NCBI RefSeq assembly: GCF_901764995.1
Contig: NZ_CABFKI010000007.1
Location: 1 to 64,000 of the forward strand
Origin: Actinobacillus porcinus
GTDB taxonomy: Bacteria > Pseudomonadota > Gammaproteobacteria > Enterobacterales > Pasteurellaceae
Length of the DNA stretch: 64,000 bases
Direction of reading: 5' to 3'
Below, in pieces: positions 26,931 to 37,108 of this stretch. A model generated the notes under the pieces. That model saw only the letters and a list, made by a program, of their open reading frames with translations. It was not told where the DNA came from and made no database searches. The stretch's first letter is position 1, and every line of letters starts with the position of its first letter. A program made the translations under genes and the position numbers.

Positions 26931-27116
26931 ATTTTCCCCTTTGGTTAGATTGGTGAATGAACATGCCCTAGGCAGGCATCGGTATCGCACTATTAAAATC
27001 AAGATAATCTCAATTGGAAATGACAACAACGATAAACAGAACCTAGCATTTTTTCTTGAGCTTGGCAAGTTAATGGGAAAATAACGGAAAAAATAACCGC
27101 ACTTTATTCAAACAAA

Positions 27117-27152
27117 ATAACCCTATAGCGCTGAGATTGCTTATAGGGTTAT
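27117..27152 (-). terminator. terminator of the sialidase gene
   Basis: AACCCTATA (27119-27127) pairs with TATAGGGTT (27142-27150), and on the minus strand is followed by a T-rich run. The loop contains ATTGCTTA, also found in repeat family B. A Hin-type uptake sequence lies just beyond. Confidence 0.7.
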
Positions 27153-27174
27153 ATTTTGAACATTTAGCAGTTGA

Positions 27175-30100
27175 TTAGAAACGATATTCCAATTTTCCTG
27201 CCACTTCTGTTTGTTTCAATTTTGCATTAGAAACACTATGACGATGATTTAATTGAACACCAAAGCTTAACTGTGGTGTCAATGCGACATCACCACTGGC
27301 TTTAACAACGACAGCATTGCCCAATTTACCTGTCAAGAAACGTTCATTACCCACATAAAGGTCTTTACCGCTGTCTTGATTATGTTCATAAAACGCGCCA
27401 AGTTTCCATTGGAAGCGTGCTTGGTTCCATTCGGCATAAGCCCCTAAAGATGGCGTTAATACACGGCGTTTATCTTGTTCAATGGATAAGGATGACATTG
27501 AACGATCATCAATATTGACGTGCAATTGTTGGTAAGACAATCCCACCGTTGGTGTGATTCGGAATTGTTCATCACCGATTTGATAACCTAATTCCGTATC
27601 CACTTGATATTGCGTACCTTTAATTTTACCGCTCGCGCCGGCGGCAGAAACATCACCGCGGTGGAAATGTACACCAACGCCACCATTTAAACGCCAATTA
27701 TCCCATTTATGTTGTAATGCAAAGAGTAATGACGTGGTTTTATAACGAGTTTCACTCGCCCCATCCGCGGCTTTTGGTGTTACTTTTTGGCGACTGAAGC
27801 CGATACCACCGTGTAATTCCGTTTGTGCCGTCAACGGAATATAACCGCCAAATAATGTGGAATGTTGTTTAGAATCAAAATCATAGCCGTAATTGCTAAA
27901 ACTTAAATCTGACTCATAACGGCGTTTATCATATTGTTGCAACACATAAAATCCTTGTTTTTCTTTGGCATAAGCATTATCAAGGAAACGATCACGCAAC
28001 GCATTACCTTGGCTTAACATTGCATTGGTAGCCACTAAATAAGACGGTACTTGTGCTTTTAATTTGGCACGAGCAGGTGGTGTTGGTGTCACTTGTGGTA
28101 TTGGCGCAACTTGTGGGCTTGGTGTCACTTGTGGCGTTGGCTCAACTTGAGGGCTTGGTGCCACTTGTGGCGTTGGCTCAACTTGAGGGCTTGGTGCCAC
28201 TTGTGGCGTTGGCTCAACTTGCGGATTTGGTACCGATGCCTTAATAACAGGTGTAACAGCATTACCATTGGCGTCAATTAAGGTATTGTGTAATTGGTAG
28301 TCATAATAATTACCGGCAATGCCTTTATCCACGCTCACAAGGGATAAATCATAAGGACTATGGCTCAAATCCTGCGCTTGACGTAATACAAACTGACTTA
28401 AAGCGCCTTCGCCATAAACACGAATTAGGGATAAGCCCTCATTGGCGTCATAAGCTCCATTATGATTACGATCTGATTTGCCTTGGCGATCACCTAATAA
28501 AACAACGTCAACGGGCACCGCACTTTGCGTTTTTAGATCCCCTTCGATGACGAGGCGATCATGTGTCCATTGCGTTAAATCATCGTGATGATTATTTACG
28601 CGTAATTCAACTTCTGCGCCCAAATTCTCTACGTCAGTGAAAGATAAAGTTTGTGGGCTAAATACATTGGCTGCGCGTTCTTGCGAAACATCAAGGTTTT
28701 CATAAAGGCTTGGGGCAATGCGACTGCCTAGACTCCATTGGGTTTTAGCATTAATTTTACCTGAACCCGCTAGCTGAGTTCCTGCGCCTAAAATCACTTC
28801 ACTGCCTGACAAACTACCGCCATTTAACCAAACACTACCCTGTTGAATATCGGTTTTACCACGATGCGCGATTTCACCGTCAAGAAGCAACACGCCTTCA
28901 CCCTGTTTAATGAGATTACCGTCTCCTATAACACGCTCGCTGAAAAGTGCAGCAACATTTTGCGCGCTAACCTTGGCAATTAAATTGGCATTTGGGGCAA
29001 TTTCCGTTAATTTTGTGTTCAAAACGCTGTCTTCCAAACGCAAAGTCCCATTAGGCTCAATATGTGTTGTTTCTGCTAGATGATTCGTTTTTGGGGCTAA
29101 AACCAACGTACCTTTTTGGACATTTAACGTGCCTAAGGTGCTGTCGCCGGTTAAACGTAATTCAGAGTTTGCACTTTCAGGGGCATAATTAAAGTTCAAT
29201 ACGCCCCGACTTTCTATATCCCCTAGCTTACCATTCAAGGTTGTATTACCACCCACTTGATATTCCAAGGTCACATCATCCTTGGTATTGATAATATTCC
29301 CGTTGATATTTTCCGCACGTAGCCCTTCACGATTATTATGATGATCGATAATAAAATAATGCCCATTGACATCTAAGGTGCCGCCATTTAAATGAAGATT
29401 TTCCAATGGTACTTGGGAATAATCATTTCCTACACGAAGGGTTCCTTGTGAATTCACTTGTACATCCGAATAGGCTTGTACGTTACCTTGCGCGTCCGGT
29501 GTTTGACTTAAGGTTGCAATCCCTTCTTCTACAACTAGTTTTGCAGGATTTGCCCCTTCTCCCACTTTCACCATCTCGCCATCACCGATTTTGTAGAAGG
29601 TTTCTTCTTCAAGACTATTGAATGAAACATTAGGGTTTGAATCATTACGGCTATCGCGATAAATTAAATTATCTTTCCACAATAGCTCTTGTAAATTAAA
29701 GCGTACATATTGCACATTGTCGCCTTGGCGTTGTTCATAGAGCAAGCCAATATCCCCATTTGGCAACTCCGTTAAACTGTTATAAGAGTAAGTCCCCGGG
29801 TCAATCACGGTATTATATTTCCATTGAATTGAACCATCTTCCTGAACTTCGCCCAACCAAGCCATACCATTACGGCGTGCACCATTAGCGTGCGGATTGG
29901 CAAAAACTAAATATTCTTTACCATTAATTAATTTTGAATAATGGATGACTGACATTTGTGAATAAGGATCCAAAAGTGCGGTTTCTTTTAAGCGCATTCC
30001 TTTATCCCATGTCATTCCACCATCATGGCTGGTTGAAATAATAACTGCCCCACTACGATTACGTGAAAACATTTTAATGTCGCCATTATTCATTTCGACC

Positions 30101-31842
30101 ACTTGAGATTCCGTAATTTCATAATCAGTAGTATTTAAGTAACGAGAACCCCCAATTTCGTCTAAATAAGCATCATTAGGTGAATCTCCACGCGTCCAAG
30201 TTTTCCCGCCATCTTTACTCATAATGACCGCTGAAGATTGTTTATTATCTCGGTTGGTATAATACACAGGGATCATCAATGTACCATCTTTTAGCTGAAT
30301 CCCTGTTCCTGGCCCTGTGCCAAGAAAACGCATCCAATCCGCTTTAACTTGTGTAGTGATGTCCACAGGGCTTGCCCAAGTGGCACCATTATCATCACTA
30401 TAAGTCATCCAAAGATAAGTCGTATAATGAGCATTAAACGGTCCGCTATCATGCCCTGTTTTTCTTGAACGCAAGAAAATATTACCTTTTCTTTCATTCG
30501 TACTGATCTGAATAATATCGCCTAAATTTTTAAATGCGATTGCAGGATCGCCTTCAGTTACAATGCGAAAGTCTTGCGCTTCCCCTAAACGGTTATACAC
30601 TACGCCACCTTCACGCACGGTGTATCTATTACCGTCTACATCAGTGATCAAACGATACCATTTACCATCAACTTGAATATGTCCATTACCTTCCGACTCA
30701 AAACTCGCTTGGCTATTACTAAACATACCAAATAAAGCTTGAGATTCCGGGAACATATCAAATACTAAGGTCACACGTTTATCATTGCGATTTTGTACCA
30801 TGACGGCATCAATGACTAATGCGGATTCAGCTGCACCTAAAGATGGATAAGTTTGTTCGGCGAGATCCACCACAAGCTGATCATCCTGCCACGTTATCCC
30901 GCCATCCAAACTACGGCGAATAGCTAAATCAATATTCCCCCAGTCAGAGGCATGCTGATTACGTTTATCAATAGCTGCAATAACGACCCCACTGTCCAAG
31001 GCTAACAAACCCGGAATTCGATAATTATTCGCACCTGCTTGATGAGGTTTAAAAATTTCATATTTTTCACTCATAAACGCGCCCATAGCAGAGCGTTTTT
31101 GAGCTAAACTCGCCAATTTTTCCGCCTGTTTGGCTAAATCTATAGAATGTCTTGCGACTATATCTTCATGTAATCGCTGAATTGCTGTTTCAGATAAAAC
31201 TTCATCTGTTGCCCCCGCATGATAAATCGATCCTGAAAATTTATTCGTTGGATAATTTGGGCTATGTCGAGTGAGTTGCCCCAATGTTGCCAAGTCTAAA
31301 CCTGAGATATCCTCAAAGAATTTAGATTGATTCGTGCTTTTTTGTAATTGACCATCGACATAAATCTTGATACTTTGCGCTTGCTTATCAAAACTATAAG
31401 TGATAGTTCTAAAACCATTTTCTGAAGGCGAAAGTGGGTTGGTAACCAATTCACTATTTGGGATTAAGCGCGTATTTTGACCATTACGTATTTCAACACC
31501 ATATTGCTCTTTACCATTTTTTACATTGACATAAAAAGCGATATATCGCACATCTGAAGAACTATCACTAACACCCAATAAATTGCTAAACCCTGCATTG
31601 GGACGAATACGGAAAGTCAAGGTTCCTGAACCAAGATTAAAGACATTTTTATCTGTAAACTGAGTGGTTAAATTAATTGGTTGGCTGAAATCGTCAATAC
31701 TAGAAAAATCTAAAATTGCAGTATTAACAGGGGAAGAAGTCGCATTGGGAATTTCAGCTGCGGCAAAACAAACTGAACCTACCGCTGCCGACACCAACAA
31801 CGACACTAAGGTTATTTTGAAATTTTGATTTTTAATTTTCAT
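27175..31842 (-). CDS. sialidase autotransporter (GH33), NanB-like
   Basis: This 1555-residue surface enzyme is predicted to release terminal sialic acid from host glycans. A signal peptide (MKIKNQNFKITLVSLLVSAAVG ... CFAA) is followed by a lectin-like sialidase N-terminal domain (about 45-230). The catalytic propeller starts at YRIPGLLAL (about 272, FRIP-box variant). Four Asp boxes are visible: SLDGGITW (~312), SDDNGATW (~482), SKDGGKTW (~543) and SHDGGMTW (~604). A beta-helix passenger region follows, then a Pro-rich repeat linker (VEPTPQVAPSPQ, about 1205-1250) and a C-terminal barrel ending LEYRF. The architecture resembles Pasteurella multocida NanB but is longer. No sialate catabolic genes are in this window. 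Confidence 0.92.
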   Translation of the reverse strand: MKIKNQNFKITLVSLLVSAAVGSVCFAAAEIPNATSSPVNTAILDFSSIDDFSQPINLTTQFTDKNVFNLGSGTLTFRIRPNAGFSNLLGVSDSSSDVRYIAFYVNVKNGKEQYGVEIRNGQNTRLIPNSELVTNPLSPSENGFRTITYSFDKQAQSIKIYVDGQLQKSTNQSKFFEDISGLDLATLGQLTRHSPNYPTNKFSGSIYHAGATDEVLSETAIQRLHEDIVARHSIDLAKQAEKLASLAQKRSAMGAFMSEKYEIFKPHQAGANNYRIPGLLALDSGVVIAAIDKRNQHASDWGNIDLAIRRSLDGGITWQDDQLVVDLAEQTYPSLGAAESALVIDAVMVQNRNDKRVTLVFDMFPESQALFGMFSNSQASFESEGNGHIQVDGKWYRLITDVDGNRYTVREGGVVYNRLGEAQDFRIVTEGDPAIAFKNLGDIIQISTNERKGNIFLRSRKTGHDSGPFNAHYTTYLWMTYSDDNGATWASPVDITTQVKADWMRFLGTGPGTGIQLKDGTLMIPVYYTNRDNKQSSAVIMSKDGGKTWTRGDSPNDAYLDEIGGSRYLNTTDYEITESQVVEMNNGDIKMFSRNRSGAVIISTSHDGGMTWDKGMRLKETALLDPYSQMSVIHYSKLINGKEYLVFANPHANGARRNGMAWLGEVQEDGSIQWKYNTVIDPGTYSYNSLTELPNGDIGLLYEQRQGDNVQYVRFNLQELLWKDNLIYRDSRNDSNPNVSFNSLEEETFYKIGDGEMVKVGEGANPAKLVVEEGIATLSQTPDAQGNVQAYSDVQVNSQGTLRVGNDYSQVPLENLHLNGGTLDVNGHYFIIDHHNNREGLRAENINGNIINTKDDVTLEYQVGGNTTLNGKLGDIESRGVLNFNYAPESANSELRLTGDSTLGTLNVQKGTLVLAPKTNHLAETTHIEPNGTLRLEDSVLNTKLTEIAPNANLIAKVSAQNVAALFSERVIGDGNLIKQGEGVLLLDGEIAHRGKTDIQQGSVWLNGGSLSGSEVILGAGTQLAGSGKINAKTQWSLGSRIAPSLYENLDVSQERAANVFSPQTLSFTDVENLGAEVELRVNNHHDDLTQWTHDRLVIEGDLKTQSAVPVDVVLLGDRQGKSDRNHNGAYDANEGLSLIRVYGEGALSQFVLRQAQDLSHSPYDLSLVSVDKGIAGNYYDYQLHNTLIDANGNAVTPVIKASVPNPQVEPTPQVAPSPQVEPTPQVAPSPQVEPTPQVTPSPQVAPIPQVTPTPPARAKLKAQVPSYLVATNAMLSQGNALRDRFLDNAYAKEKQGFYVLQQYDKRRYESDLSFSNYGYDFDSKQHSTLFGGYIPLTAQTELHGGIGFSRQKVTPKAADGASETRYKTTSLLFALQHKWDNWRLNGGVGVHFHRGDVSAAGASGKIKGTQYQVDTELGYQIGDEQFRITPTVGLSYQQLHVNIDDRSMSSLSIEQDKRRVLTPSLGAYAEWNQARFQWKLGAFYEHNQDSGKDLYVGNERFLTGKLGNAVVVKASGDVALTPQLSFGVQLNHRHSVSNAKLKQTEVAGKLEYRF
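28091..28230. repeat. 36-bp in-frame tandem repeat in the sialidase gene
   Basis: Two exact 36-bp units (28127-28162 and 28163-28198) and partial or diverged units on both sides encode the 12-residue VEPTPQVAPSPQ linker. A unit length divisible by three means copy-number change would alter linker length without a frameshift. Confidence 0.85.
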
Positions 31843-32063
31843 AAGCGCACCCTTTTTGTGGAGTTTAGTTTCAATATGCTTTATATAGAAAAAGAAACGC
31901 TTCAGAAAGTAAAAATATTACGTTTTGCTAGAAAGATCACAAAATTCGACTCATCAATTTTCAAATTTGATAACTGGCTCGATAAAGCGAAAATGGGTGA
32001 AGCGATATGATGTAGCCGTTTTACAAGTCCAACAGAATACCGGAATTATCTCGTAAAAAGATC

Positions 32064-32091
32064 GAAAAAAAGGGGGATATACAAATCCCCC
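32064..32091 (-). terminator. terminator after aroG
   Basis: On the minus strand GGGGGAT and ATCCCCC pair around a 6-base loop and are followed by a run of seven T residues. Confidence 0.85.
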
Positions 32092-32125
32092 ATTATGCAG
32101 AATAAATATTAAGGCTGAATTTTGA

Positions 32126-33208
32126 TTAAGCTTTTGTACGGCGAGCCACAACCGCATCATTAAGCGCTTGAAGTAAGATTTCAGTATCTTCCCAACCGAT
32201 ACACGCGTCAGTAATACTTTGACCGTACGTTAACTCTTTGCCTGCCACTAAATCTTGACGACCTTCTACTAAATGGCTTTCCACCATAACGCCGAAAATT
32301 TGTTTTGAGCCGTTGGCTAATTGGTTGCAAACGTCTTTACAAACGTCCATTTGTTTTTTGAATTGTTTGCTACTGTTTGCGTGGCTGAAATCCACCATAA
32401 CGTGTCCTAAGCGACCTGATTTTTCAATGCTTTCGCAGACATTTGCTACGCTTTCTGCATCGTAGTTGGTGCCTTTGTCGCCGCCACGTAAGATAATGTG
32501 GCAGTCTTCATTGCCTTTCGTGGTCACAATGGCGGAATGACCAAATTTAGTCACCGATAAGAAATGGTGTGGTGCTTCTGATGCGCCAATCGCGTCTAAG
32601 GCAATTTTTACGCCGCCATTGGTGCCGTTTTTAAAGCCCACCGGGCAAGATAAACCCGAAGCTAATTCGCGGTGAACTTGTGATTCTGTGGTACGTGCCC
32701 CGATTGCGCCCCAGCTCATAAAATCAGCCACGTATTGTGGTGTGATCATATCTAGGAATTCACCTGCCGTTGGCAAACCTAAATCATTGATATCAGACAA
32801 TAATTTACGTGCCACACGCAAACCGTCATTTAAAGCATAAGTATCATTTAAGTGCGGATCGTTAATTAAACCTTTCCAACCCACGGTGGTGCGTGGTTTT
32901 TCAAAATAAACGCGCATAATAATTTCAAGGTTATCTTTATATTTATCGCGTAACGGTTTTAAGCGGTTGGCATATTCTAATGCGGCTTTAGTGTCGTGAA
33001 TGGAACAAGGCCCGATAACCACTAATAAACGGTCATCTTCGCCGTGAATAATGTCATGGGCTTTTTTACGTGCATTTTTTACGGTTTTGATCGCCACTTC
33101 GCTTGCCGGGAATTTTTCCAATAAGGCAATCGGCGGTAAAACTTGTTCAATATTGGCAATGCGCGTGTCATCATTAGCAAAGCGTACTTCATTTTTGCTT
33201 TTTGGCAT
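32126..33208 (-). CDS. aroG: 3-deoxy-7-phosphoheptulonate synthase, class I (Phe-sensitive type)
   Basis: It condenses phosphoenolpyruvate and erythrose 4-phosphate to DAHP, the first shikimate-pathway step, in the cytoplasm. At 360 residues it is of usual length for class I enzymes. LLVVIGPCSIHD, MRVYFEKPRTTVGWKGLINDP, GARTTESQVHRELASGL and the metal-site region MVDFSHANS are characteristic. AroG, AroF and AroH paralogues are close; the GFKNGTNG context and N-terminal extension fit AroG best, but the inhibitor cannot be read directly. GAGAG precedes the ATG. A Hin-type uptake sequence at about 33281 separates it from lolE. Confidence 0.92.
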   Translation of the reverse strand: MPKSKNEVRFANDDTRIANIEQVLPPIALLEKFPASEVAIKTVKNARKKAHDIIHGEDDRLLVVIGPCSIHDTKAALEYANRLKPLRDKYKDNLEIIMRVYFEKPRTTVGWKGLINDPHLNDTYALNDGLRVARKLLSDINDLGLPTAGEFLDMITPQYVADFMSWGAIGARTTESQVHRELASGLSCPVGFKNGTNGGVKIALDAIGASEAPHHFLSVTKFGHSAIVTTKGNEDCHIILRGGDKGTNYDAESVANVCESIEKSGRLGHVMVDFSHANSSKQFKKQMDVCKDVCNQLANGSKQIFGVMVESHLVEGRQDLVAGKELTYGQSITDACIGWEDTEILLQALNDAVVARRTKA

Positions 33209-33336
33209 AATTTACTCTCTATTATGTTGTGTTTGAATATATGAGCATTTACGCATAAAAAACCGCACAAATGCTCGAAAGTGCGGTTAGTTTAACACTA
33301 TTTTCTTGTACTGGTAAAGTAGTACATTGAAATTTA

Positions 33337-34575
33337 TTAATGCCCACTTAAAATTTGGGCGGGTTGTAATTTTGCCGCGCGACTAGCCGGATACAGGCTG
33401 GCGATTAAACTCAACATTAAAGCTGATAACAACACAATCCCTACGTCCTGCCAATGTAATTCGCTAGGCAGAAAATCCACGAAATAAATGCCGTCTGACA
33501 ATAGTTTTCGCCCGATCAACTGCTCTAATCCTTGAATAAGTGCGGTTAAATTTATACTCAAAAATACGCCTAAGACAATGCCAATCAAACAGCCTTTCAT
33601 GCCGGCTTGTAAGCCGTACCATAAAAAAATACGTTTAATAAACCCGTTATTGGCACCTAGGGTGCGCATAATGGCAATATCGCCGGCTTTGTCTTTGACC
33701 GCCATAATGAGCGTTGAAACAATATTAAAACAAGCCACGCCAATCACAAGCACCATGGCGATATACATCACCGTGCGAATCAGTTGAATATCGCGATACA
33801 TATAGCCAAATTTGCTCATCCACGTGTTCAAATTGAGCAATTGCGGATACTGATTTAAGCTCGAATAATCGATATTTTGCATAGCAAACGGCTGTTCAGC
33901 TTTGATTTCAACCCCTGTAATTTGATCAGGTCGATAACCTAAAAACTGCTGCGCTTGCGCCATTGGAATTAAGGCATAACTATGATCCAATTGACCATCT
34001 AAGCGCAAAATCCCTGTCACTTGAACACGTTCGCGACCGGGTTGCGCCATTTCGCCACCGTTATTTTGTGAAATCAACAAAGTCACCCAATCGCCTGCCT
34101 GTACATCAAGCTCTTTGGCAATACCATAACCTAATACCAATCCCCCCTGTTGGGCAAAGTGTTGCCAACCTTGATCAAGCACAAATTTCCCCAAAGCACT
34201 GACCTTATCTTGTTCCCTTGGATTAACCCCTTTGACCTGTACCACTTTCATCTTCGCCCCGTTTTCCACCAGTGCCGTAAAGGTCACGTAAGGCGATACG
34301 CCTTGAATATGAGGAATTTTTTCCAAAGTTTGGGCTAATTGCGGATATTGTGAAATCGGTTCGTTATACCCTGCGGTAATTTCGGCGTGGGGCACTACAG
34401 CCAGAATACGATTGTTCAATTCACGCTCAAAGCCATTCATGGCACTTAAACCTAAAATTAACACCGCCACCCCAAGGGCAATGCCTAAGGTAGAGAAAAA
34501 GGAAATCAACGACACAAGGCGGTTTCGCTGCTTCGCGCGCTGGTAACGCCAGCTAATAAAAAAAGGCGTATTCAT
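33337..34575 (-). CDS. lolE: lipoprotein-releasing ABC transporter membrane subunit LolE
   Basis: With LolC and LolD it extracts outer-membrane lipoproteins from the inner membrane and passes them to LolA. The 412-residue protein has the MacB/LolC-E layout: an N-terminal transmembrane helix after FFISWRYQRAKQRNRLVSLISFFS, a large periplasmic domain (about 50-270), then three C-terminal helices including a FtsX-like segment with GDIAIMRTLGANNGFI. It begins 1 bp after lolD, so the two are coupled. LolE rather than LolC is inferred from gene order, with the second FtsX-like gene at 35903 taken as LolC. Confidence 0.88.
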   Translation of the reverse strand: MNTPFFISWRYQRAKQRNRLVSLISFFSTLGIALGVAVLILGLSAMNGFERELNNRILAVVPHAEITAGYNEPISQYPQLAQTLEKIPHIQGVSPYVTFTALVENGAKMKVVQVKGVNPREQDKVSALGKFVLDQGWQHFAQQGGLVLGYGIAKELDVQAGDWVTLLISQNNGGEMAQPGRERVQVTGILRLDGQLDHSYALIPMAQAQQFLGYRPDQITGVEIKAEQPFAMQNIDYSSLNQYPQLLNLNTWMSKFGYMYRDIQLIRTVMYIAMVLVIGVACFNIVSTLIMAVKDKAGDIAIMRTLGANNGFIKRIFLWYGLQAGMKGCLIGIVLGVFLSINLTALIQGLEQLIGRKLLSDGIYFVDFLPSELHWQDVGIVLLSALMLSLIASLYPASRAAKLQPAQILSGH

Positions 34576-34576
34576 A

Positions 34577-35260
34577 TTAACGCTCCGCTCGCAGTACGCC
34601 GTCTTGCATGGTCATACAACGTTGTAACTTTTCGGCCAGTTGTAAATCGTGAGTCACCAATAAAAAGGCGATTCCCTGCTCTTGATTTAATTGCTGAATC
34701 AACTCAAAAATACTTTCTGTGGTTTTTTGGTCAAGATTACCTGTGGGTTCATCCGCTAACACCAAGGCCGGATTATTCACCAAGGCACGGGCAATCGCCA
34801 CGCGTTGACGTTCCCCCCCTGAAAGGGCGGAGGGTTTATGACTAATTCTGTGTGACAATCCCACGGCAGCGAGCATCTTTTCCGCCCGATCTTTCGCCTC
34901 TGTTTTATTTTGACGACCAATCAACATAGGCATTAATACGTTTTCCAATGCAGTAAAATCCGCCATAAGATGATGAAATTGATACACAAAGCCAAGATAT
35001 TGATTACGCAATTTTGCCAACTCATCGCTACTCGCTTTTTGCAATGATTGCCCTTTGATAAAAACTTCCCCGGTGGTTGGTTGATCCAAGCCGCCTAAAG
35101 TATGCAATAAGGTACTTTTCCCTGAACCCGATGCACCAACAATGGCAATCAACTCACGGTCGTTCAGTTGAAAAGAAACATCCTTCAGCACTTCTGTTTG
35201 AATCGTGCCTTCGGTGTAGTGTTTTGTGATGTTTTGGCAGGTTAGTAGTGTGTTTTTCAT
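34577..35260 (-). CDS. lolD: lipoprotein-releasing ABC transporter ATPase LolD
   Basis: It is the cytoplasmic ATPase of the LolCDE complex. Its 227 residues carry Walker [11 protein letters not shown], the MacB/LolD-type Q-loop QFHHLM, the ABC signature [15 protein letters not shown], Walker [13 protein letters not shown] and the switch His in VTHD. Its stop is adjacent to the lolE start. Unlike the contiguous lolCDE of enterics, a 640-bp repeat-rich gap lies between lolC and lolD. Confidence 0.94.
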   Translation of the reverse strand: MKNTLLTCQNITKHYTEGTIQTEVLKDVSFQLNDRELIAIVGASGSGKSTLLHTLGGLDQPTTGEVFIKGQSLQKASSDELAKLRNQYLGFVYQFHHLMADFTALENVLMPMLIGRQNKTEAKDRAEKMLAAVGLSHRISHKPSALSGGERQRVAIARALVNNPALVLADEPTGNLDQKTTESIFELIQQLNQEQGIAFLLVTHDLQLAEKLQRCMTMQDGVLRAER

Positions 35261-35902
35261 TTTGTTTAGTTTTTTGTTGTTATTTAAATTGGGTTTCGCC
35301 CAATGGGCGACTTACTTTCTTTACTCGTGTAAAGAAAGTAAGCAAAGAAACACGCCCCGGGATTTGTCGCTTTTTCCTTTTTACATATTGATTTTCTTCA
35401 CGCTAAATTCCTAAACTCGCTACGCTCAAACAGACGGAATTTAGCTAAAAATCAATATGTAAAAAGGGCGCCAAATACGGGGAATTATCTATCATATTCA
35501 TAATCACCCTAACAATATTAAACCTATAAGTACATGGTTTAATAGTCTGTCAAGACTTAAAGTTTTTTGTTTACATAAAGAACATAAACAAAATACAAAA
35601 TCTTAGCGATAGATTGGGGTCCCCGTCTGAGCAGCCCGAGTGTTTTGAAATTTTTAGCAAAATTCCGTCTGTTTGAGCGTAGCGAGTTTAGGAATTTTGC
35701 GTTAAAAAAATTTCAAATAAGCGAGGAAAAGCAGCGAAGTCGAGGTGTGCTTTATTCGCTTCGCTCACCCTTCGGGCTGTTGCTAAAGCAACATTCAAAC
35801 GCAAGCGTTTGTCTTTTGCCTACTTTTCTTTGCACAAGCAAAGAAAAGTATGGTCGCCAACAGGCGAAACCTGTTTCGTTAATTTGGCACGAACGCCAAT
35901 AA
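35261..35902. repeat. 640-bp repeat-rich insertion with a 38-bp perfect inverted repeat between lolC and lolD
   Basis: No credible gene lies here. A 38-bp segment at 35405-35442 (starting AAATTCCTAAACTCGC) is an exact reverse complement of 35660-35697. The outer parts also mirror each other loosely, with CTTTACTCGTGTAAAG near 35320 and CTTTGCACAAGCAAAG near 35827. Short open frames here resemble translated-repeat peptides often over-annotated in Pasteurellaceae. The internal stretch 35500-35640 holds an AT-rich spacer. Confidence 0.75.
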
Positions 35903-37108
35903 TTACTCATACCTTAACGCTTCTGCCGGCTCAACCTTACTTGCTCTATAAGCCGGGTAAATCGTTGAAAGTAACGCTAATCCTAAAGAAAACACGATAA
36001 TCATCGCGATTTGGATTAGGTTAATTTCTGTGGGTAGAAATACCCCCATTGGGTTGATAAAGTTCAGTATTGTGCCGAGGTTTAAGGTGATTAAAATGCC
36101 TAAAACCGCGCCGATGACGGTTCCTACTGCGCCGACTAAAAAGCCTTGTAAAATAAAAATCTGGCGGACTTGGCGTTTGGTTAAGCCTTGGGTTTGTAAA
36201 ATGGCGATTTCCCCTTGTTTATCGACCACCATCAGGCTTAAGGATGTCACGATGTTGGAAACTGCCACCACAATAATCAGGCTAATCAATAAACCCATCA
36301 TATTTTTTTCCATACGAACGGCTTGGAAAAATTCCCCTTTTTGCGCGCGCCAGTCGGTAATTTGCCATTGTTGCTCTGGAAAAATTGGCGGTAATTCCGT
36401 AATTTGGAACGGATCTTTAAGGAATAAACGCACGCCTTGGACTTCATCGGGTTTTATGCGCATTAAACGTCCAATATCTGCAAGGTTGGCAAAGGTTTCA
36501 TAGCCTGCGGCTTCGCTTTCAGACACGTAAATATCGCTAATCGTAAATAAACGTTGAGCCGGCACGCGACCAAAAGGCGTGTATTGGCTATTCTCGGTCA
36601 ACATTAACCGCACTTTATCCCCCACATTCAGCCCTAACTTTTCTGCCAAGGGCGCGCCTATGATGAGTTTAAATTCGCCTGTGGGCAATAAACTGTCCAA
36701 TTGCGACTGATCCAAATAATCCAAAAGCGGATCATCTGTTGAATGTTGTACACCAATGACCATGCCTGCACTTACGCCCTTTGCCGTTTGGAAAATGCTG
36801 TTGGTCATATTAATGGGCGTTACCGCGTCAATCCCTGTCATTTGTTGCAACGGAGATAAGGGCGTTTTCGCTTCTTCTAAGGTAAAATTTTCCCCTTTTT
36901 TCATAATAATAGCGTGGGGAATATGGGATAAAACCTGCTGTTTTTGATGATTTTCTAAGCCGTTCATAACCGAAAGGACAATAATCAAAGCCATAACGCC
37001 CAGCACAATACCGCTACTGGCTAGATTTGTGACTAAACGCCCAAAGCGATCCGCGCTTTTTGCCCGCCAATAACGTAAGGCGATAAATAAAGAAACACCT
37101 AAATTCAT
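35903..37108 (-). CDS. lolC: lipoprotein-releasing ABC transporter membrane subunit LolC
   Basis: This is the second FtsX/LolE-like permease of the Lol complex. The 401-residue protein opens with FIALRYWRAKSADRFGRLVTNLASSGI (first membrane helix), has a periplasmic domain, and ends with three helices, including GEIAILQTQGLTKRQVRQIFILQG, then PAYRASKVEPAEALRYE, the classic LolC/E terminus. Its ATG overlaps the stop codon of the upstream dehydrogenase by one base (TAATG), so translation is coupled. Confidence 0.9.
   Translation of the reverse strand: MNLGVSLFIALRYWRAKSADRFGRLVTNLASSGIVLGVMALIIVLSVMNGLENHQKQQVLSHIPHAIIMKKGENFTLEEAKTPLSPLQQMTGIDAVTPINMTNSIFQTAKGVSAGMVIGVQHSTDDPLLDYLDQSQLDSLLPTGEFKLIIGAPLAEKLGLNVGDKVRLMLTENSQYTPFGRVPAQRLFTISDIYVSESEAAGYETFANLADIGRLMRIKPDEVQGVRLFLKDPFQITELPPIFPEQQWQITDWRAQKGEFFQAVRMEKNMMGLLISLIIVVAVSNIVTSLSLMVVDKQGEIAILQTQGLTKRQVRQIFILQGFLVGAVGTVIGAVLGILITLNLGTILNFINPMGVFLPTEINLIQIAMIIVFSLGLALLSTIYPAYRASKVEPAEALRYE

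Noticed and set aside
26931..27068. N-terminal extension of the first autotransporter
   Set aside because: The extra residues precede a good ribosome site and a clean signal peptide at 26930, so the long start is unlikely.
28053..28281. Plus-strand ORFs with VALAQLEGLVPL-type repeats
   Set aside because: They are the antisense of the 36-bp tandem repeat in the sialidase gene.
31843..32063. Possible CRP site upstream of the sialidase gene (TGTGATCTTTCTAGCA on the minus strand)
   Set aside because: The second half-site matches the consensus poorly, so it was not listed.
35645..35902. 85-residue ORF in the lolC-lolD gap
   Set aside because: It lies inside the inverted-repeat block, has no ribosome site and resembles the repeat-encoded peptides often over-annotated in this family.
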